Below are positions 63,601 through 64,000 of a stretch of 64,000 nt of DNA, one piece after another. The position numbers and the translations under genes are program-made. The notes under the pieces are model-generated. The model searched no databases. It saw only the letters and a list, made by a program, of their open reading frames with translations, and had not been told where the DNA came from. The stretch is taken from NCBI GenBank assembly GCA_038501625.1, contig JAZAYU010000218.1:744001-808000 (forward strand), given 5' to 3'. This DNA is from Corbicula japonica (lineage: Eukaryota; Mollusca; Bivalvia; Venerida; Cyrenidae). The first letter of the stretch is position 1. Every line of letters begins with the position of its first letter.

Positions 63601-64000
63601 GATGTGCAATTGAATGCATTTAAATTGAATAAAAGTCTGAAGAACCTGATTATAACATTTTTGTTGTTGTGGCATAGTTTTCACACTTATGGCAGATTTA
63701 ATACATCTGCAGCATATTACGCATTTGAGTCAGAGTGGGGGCTTTTTTTTCACTGCCTAACGAAAGGGCCCATGCCCTATAATTTTATGGAAAGAAGATT
63801 TTTTTTTCTCTGAAGGAGAATGTAAAAACCTGATGTATAGTTACTTTTACTGCAGACAACAGAAAGCATTTGAATCGATAACAGTCCTGATTTACTTTTG
63901 CTACCTTGATGTTGTGACCTAAATACATTATTACCCCCAATTGACAGATAGAAAACAACTACAGGTTAGTTAACGGAGATACATTTCCGGATCAAGACGT
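36602..64000 (+). CDS. ATP6V0A1: V-ATPase 116-kDa subunit a (V0 domain), 3'-truncated by the window
   Basis: Coding exons, phase-consistent throughout: 36602-36718, 36974-37052, 39456-39553, 40166-40294, 42678-42784, 43508-43634, 45060-45142, 45866-45959, 46361-46573, 47349-47499, 48310-48449, 48788-48924, 53571-53667, 54137-54255, 58026-58177, 59253-59314, 60654-60755, 63948-64000+. The start is [20 protein letters not shown] and family hallmarks follow ([28 protein letters not shown]). Residues 1-~399 are the cytosolic arm. From residue 400 come membrane segments: [14 protein letters not shown] (helices 1-2), [43 protein letters not shown] and [14 protein letters not shown]. The loop sequon NSS at [10 protein letters not shown] may be glycosylated. 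Of about 830 expected residues, 686 are present; the last helices with the essential proton-path Arg lie outside. Function (family): holds the V1-V0 stator and carries protons from the c-ring to the lumen. An acceptor at 36560 implies an upstream non-coding exon. The numeral in the symbol is the nearest vertebrate paralogue, not proven orthology. Confidence 0.97.
37191..37582 (+). repeat. Hairpin element family H2, copy A (intron 2)
   Basis: Begins CATGCATGAGTGTGAGGTGA and ends CTGGTATGCAAG. Its first ~140 bp form a strong stem (AAAATCTGTCACCGAGGGTT and GCGGGAACGAGGCTCTGCC against the complementary CGGGAACT..., ACCCGAGGTGACAGATTTTT). The interior has TGACGTCA-like words, CACGTGACTCA and a CCTACACGGG stem. 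It is flanked by an 18-bp direct repeat (AAATAGAACTATTCAATT at about 37175-37192 and 37588-37605). Other copies are at 53147-53522 and, inverted, 57509-58003. Confidence 0.8.
37698..37838. repeat. Fold-back palindrome, ATAAAACT family, copy 3
   Basis: CCCAAGGTTATAAAACTGAG paired with CTCAGTTTTATAACCTT, with inner arms AAATCTCAAGCATTTGATTG and CAATCAGATGCTTGAGATTT. It lies in V-ATPase intron 2. Confidence 0.85.
38338..38482. repeat. Fold-back palindrome, ATAAAACT family, copy 4
   Basis: GCCCAAGATCATAAAACTAA ... TTAGTTTTATGATCTTGGGC, with GCTGAAATGGCGACAAGTCG at the centre. It lies in V-ATPase intron 2, 40 bp before the next element. Confidence 0.85.
38521..38770. mobile_element. 250-bp MITE with 4-bp target duplication, copy 1
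   Basis: The terminal inverted repeat is ~30 bp (GGGGCACGTCACGGGAAAAG then GTACCTTCGG; right end CCGAAGGTACCTTTTCCCAT then GACGCGCCCC). ATTT flanks it on both sides (38517-38520 and 38771-38774). The second copy is at 47955-48205, in the opposite internal orientation. Confidence 0.85.
42205..42362. repeat. Degenerate ~28-bp minisatellite in V-ATPase intron 4
   Basis: Five units of the type TTCACACTCTTACAAGAAAAA (for example AACAAGAAAAAAGTCATTC). The rest of the intron (40295-42677) holds a TTAA-MITE fragment at 41010-41165 and otherwise plain AT-rich sequence; the open frame at 41797-42042 has no coding signature. Confidence 0.7.
43967..44705. repeat. 35-bp satellite array in V-ATPase intron 6
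   Basis: About 21-22 tandem units of 35 bp (AACCTGTAAGTTTAACAATT then GTTTGTTCAAATGAG), interspersed with 31-bp variants lacking four bases of the GTTTGTT stretch. ACAATTG and ACAACTG variants alternate, suggesting amplification of a higher-order dimer. It runs directly into the SINE-like copy at 44700. Confidence 0.95.
44700..44955 (+). repeat. SINE-like interspersed repeat next to the satellite
   Basis: GCAAGTGTGAGGTTTTTGTG, CCATGAACCTGGTTTAAACC, TTTTGCCACTGACTGTTTCA and GCTGTGTGGGGAGACTGTG identify the family of 3706-4030. Its expected 5' piece (TGAGAACCTGT) is the core of the adjacent array unit. Confidence 0.65.
46589..46804. mobile_element. TTAA-flanked MITE copy adjoining the exon 9 donor
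   Basis: TTAA at 46585-46588 and 46805-46808. The left arm TACTTTACTCCATAGATACA is mirrored by TATATATGAAGTAAAGG, with GATCCAGATCAGATG and CATCAGATC-type arms inside. The insertion begins 11 bp after the end of V-ATPase exon 9 (46573), whose donor is the less common GTTAGT. Confidence 0.8.
47820..48296. repeat. TTAA-flanked MITE copy split by the 251-bp element
   Basis: Left part: GAACAGTGTTGGTCAAGATA. Right part: CTGATCTGGGATCTACACTG, ending GGAGTAAAGGGTTAA at about 48295. The element at 47955-48205 sits in the middle. V-ATPase intron 10, ending 14 bp before exon 11. Confidence 0.7.
47955..48205. mobile_element. 251-bp MITE with 4-bp target duplication, copy 2
   Basis: Ends GGGGCGCGTCGCGGG and CCTGTGGCGCGCCCC; AGAT on both sides (47951-47954, 48206-48209). 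The interior shares GACGTCAATCCTTGAAATGA and the TAGTTATGAGAAATTTATAG-type A/T core with 38521-38770 in reverse orientation. Confidence 0.85.
49430..49621. repeat. Palindromic MITE, TACTGTGG-type ends, copy 2
   Basis: TACTGTGGTATCATTTATTT on the left, AATATAATGATGCCACAGTA on the right. Inner arms TTTTTGCGCGGGCATAAATT and ATGCCGACACGCGAAATA are partly complementary. It sits in V-ATPase intron 12. Confidence 0.7.
50334..50996. repeat. 66-bp tandem array, block 1 (10 units)
   Basis: Ten exact-length units (50334-50993, then 3 bp). The unit reads GAGATTATCTCCCTGTGACG, TCACATTACGCTATATAGTA, AACTTATCACGTGAGGTGTA, ATAATA. Each has TCACGTGA; all but one have TGACGTCA (the exception, near 50481, is TGATGTCA). 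The last two units have ATTATGC for ATTACGC. The array is interrupted after 50996. Confidence 0.98.
50997..51927. mobile_element. hAT-like non-autonomous transposon inside the array
   Basis: 931 bp bounded by 15-bp perfect inverted repeats (CAGGGATTCTAAAAT at 50997-51011; ATTTTAGAATCCCTG at 51913-51927) and an 8-bp target duplication TAATAGAG (50989-50996, 51928-51935). CAGGG ends plus an 8-bp duplication are the hAT signature. The first 100 bp hold several copies of GACCGATT/AATCGGTC, and the right end has TCCGATTG, like subterminal transposase sites. No transposase is present; the 63-codon frame at 51434-51625 resembles nothing I know. A G-run lies near 51808-51826. Confidence 0.92.
51928..53117. 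repeat. 66-bp tandem array, block 2 (18 units)
   Basis: Continuation of block 1 after the hAT-like insertion, in the same register once one 8-bp duplicate is removed. A run of units in the middle carries CACGTTACG in place of CACATTACG, and units near the right end have AACTAATCAC in place of AACTTATCAC; the variants are clustered, as expected for local unequal exchange. With block 1 the array totals 28 units. Confidence 0.98.
53147..53522 (+). repeat. Hairpin element family H2, copy B (intron 12)
   Basis: Very similar to 37191-37582 from CATGCATGAGTGTGAGGTGA to CTGGTATGCAAG. It has lost a short stretch around the ATTACTTG/TGACGTCA region. It lies 30 bp beyond the 66-bp array and ends 48 bp before V-ATPase exon 13. 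Confidence 0.85.
54622..54797. mobile_element. MITE with TACCGTCATTG-type ends, copy 2
   Basis: Left TACCGTCATTGTCTGAATAT then AAGCCGCAC; right GCGGCTTATATTCGAACAAT then GACGGTA. Flanked by TA on both sides. A G-run lies near 54757-54771. Inside V-ATPase intron 14. Confidence 0.75.
56020..56245. repeat. 25-bp tandem repeat (9 units)
   Basis: Nine nearly identical units of GAGTCTCAAACAACAATGTG then ACAAC, in V-ATPase intron 14. The near absence of variation implies recent amplification. Confidence 0.97.
57199..57430. mobile_element. TTAA-flanked MITE, best-bounded copy
   Basis: TTAA at 57195-57198 and 57431-57434 exactly outside the ends CCCTTCCCTCCAAATATACG and TATCTATTGAGGAAAGGG. Arms: GATCCAGATCAGCTGGCACA mirrored by GCCAGCTGATCTGGATC. 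A TTAA duplication with CCC ends is the piggyBac-type signature; Kolobok-type elements also use TTAA. About 230 bp, no coding capacity. Confidence 0.85.
57509..58003 (-). repeat. Hairpin element family H2, copy C, inverted, with internal duplication
   Basis: Reverse orientation: CTTGCATACCAGATCAGGTC at the left, CACACTCATGCATGATA at the right. About 95 bp of the hairpin arm (AAAAGGTATGCAAGAAAAAG to GTTTTGGCGGGAAC) is present twice (near 57738-57826 and 57832-57920), pointing to slippage or a failed hairpin repair. Its right end lies about 20 bp before the acceptor of V-ATPase exon 15. Confidence 0.85.
58776..59228. mobile_element. piggyBac-like MITE, 453 bp
   Basis: TTAA at 58772-58775 and 59229-59232; ends CCCTTTCACTGCCA and TGGCAGCGAAAGGG (13 of 14 positions complementary). 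The subterminal region has ACGGCATATGCCGTCC and GGACGGCTTTTGCCATTTC, a smaller inverted repeat. There is no transposase; the minus-strand open frame inside is not convincing. Confidence 0.85.
59335..59565. repeat. TTAA-flanked MITE family copy in intron 16
   Basis: CTTTTCTCCATATATATATA, GATCCAGATCAGCCGGCACA and CATGCCATCTGATCAGGATC on the left; GTGCCGGCTGATCTGGATCT and CAATAAAGGTCTACTATGGA on the right. Confidence 0.8.
59697..60367 (-). mobile_element. Hairpin element H1, copy B (single 66-bp unit), inverted
   Basis: Reverse complement of the left part of 49937-53117: TTATTACACCTCACGTGATT ... CAGGGAGATAAT ... through the body to the ~150-bp hairpin at 60218-60367. It has one 66-bp unit, interrupted by the MITE at 59721-59925. 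It shows the ancestral state of the element before amplification of the unit in copy A. Confidence 0.88.
59721..59925. mobile_element. 205-bp MITE with 9-bp target duplication
   Basis: TGATTAGTT at 59712-59720 and 59926-59934. Inner terminal repeat 18 bp, perfect (TGCAGTTTACCGGTACGG at 59729-59746; CCGTACCGGTAAACTGCA at 59901-59918), with a few imperfect outermost bases starting GG. The intact site is seen in the 66-bp array. A 9-bp duplication suggests a Mutator- or Merlin-type element. Confidence 0.85.
60891..63482. mobile_element. C-rich-ended element with two internal array types (2.6 kb)
   Basis: Ends ATGCCCCCGC (60891-60900) and GCGGGGGCAT (63473-63482), with a (GTCC)n microsatellite next to the left end. 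The first part has about five ~170-bp units (CTCCTACACTACTGG, AATGAAACTTGACCACAATG, TTACATGTTCCGTTCAGAAG). From about 62060 there are about eight ~150-bp units of another type (GGAGGGATTTCAAAATAACT, CCAAGGTCAAGGTCACTGTT, ACTAAAAATAGAATT). A SINE interrupts the first part. It is in V-ATPase intron 17; the open frames inside are repeat by-products. Confidence 0.82.
61150..61346 (+). mobile_element. Molluscan SINE with 14-bp target duplication
   Basis: The target duplication TCCTACACTACTGG lies at 61136-61149 and 61347-61360. The 3' part contains GGTGGACTGACCGCC, CTAGCTGTTGAAACCAGGCG and TTAAACCC followed by an (AAAC)n tail, a tail type widespread in bivalve and cephalopod SINEs. About 197 bp. 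Confidence 0.88.

Overview
The window is nuclear DNA from an animal, most likely a bivalve mollusc. Three things point that way: AT-rich sequence with many spliced genes and GT-AG introns, an intronless B-box/coiled-coil/beta-propeller gene of the kind expanded in bivalves, and a dense mix of short non-autonomous transposons, molluscan SINEs and C-rich-ended elements with internal ~150-bp arrays. The species call is inference. I saw no bacterial operon features, no CRISPR array and no tRNA or rRNA gene.

Layout. (1) 1-1880: intergenic DNA with repeat fragments and a 26-bp motif iterated upstream of the first gene. (2) 1883-3406, plus strand: an intronless TRIM-like gene with a B-box, coiled coil and NHL-like propeller but no RING. 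(3) 3407-6596: a palindromic element, a SINE-like copy and a dead mariner-like element with 31-bp perfect terminal repeats. (4) 6597-17102, minus strand: an eight-exon gene that I assembled from splice sites and reading phases. It encodes a signal peptide, a WSC domain, a second small cysteine-containing module, a large Thr/Ser-rich mucin-like stalk built on a 42-bp coding minisatellite, one membrane helix and a cytoplasmic tail. Six-frame ORF scanning shows only its stalk and one other exon. (5) 17103-36600: about 19 kb with no gene that I can support, apart from a 138-codon open frame inside a repeat. (6) 36602 to the right edge, plus strand: 18 coding exons of the V-ATPase 116-kDa subunit a gene, complete from the start codon to about residue 686. 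The last ~150 residues lie beyond the window.

Mobile DNA dominates the non-coding part. The V-ATPase introns hold more than 15 copies of a TTAA-flanked MITE, several near-perfect fold-back palindromes and nested insertions with clean target duplications of 4, 8 and 9 bp. They also hold a 28-copy, 66-bp array that carries a CRE and a CLEAR-type E-box in nearly every unit and is itself split by a hAT-like element. Two families sit as inverted pairs around V-ATPase exons 13-14 and 13-16, an arrangement known to favour exon circularisation.

The three genes show no sign of working together: one proton-pump subunit (organelle acidification), one probable cell-surface mucin-like receptor or sensor, and one TRIM-like scaffold.
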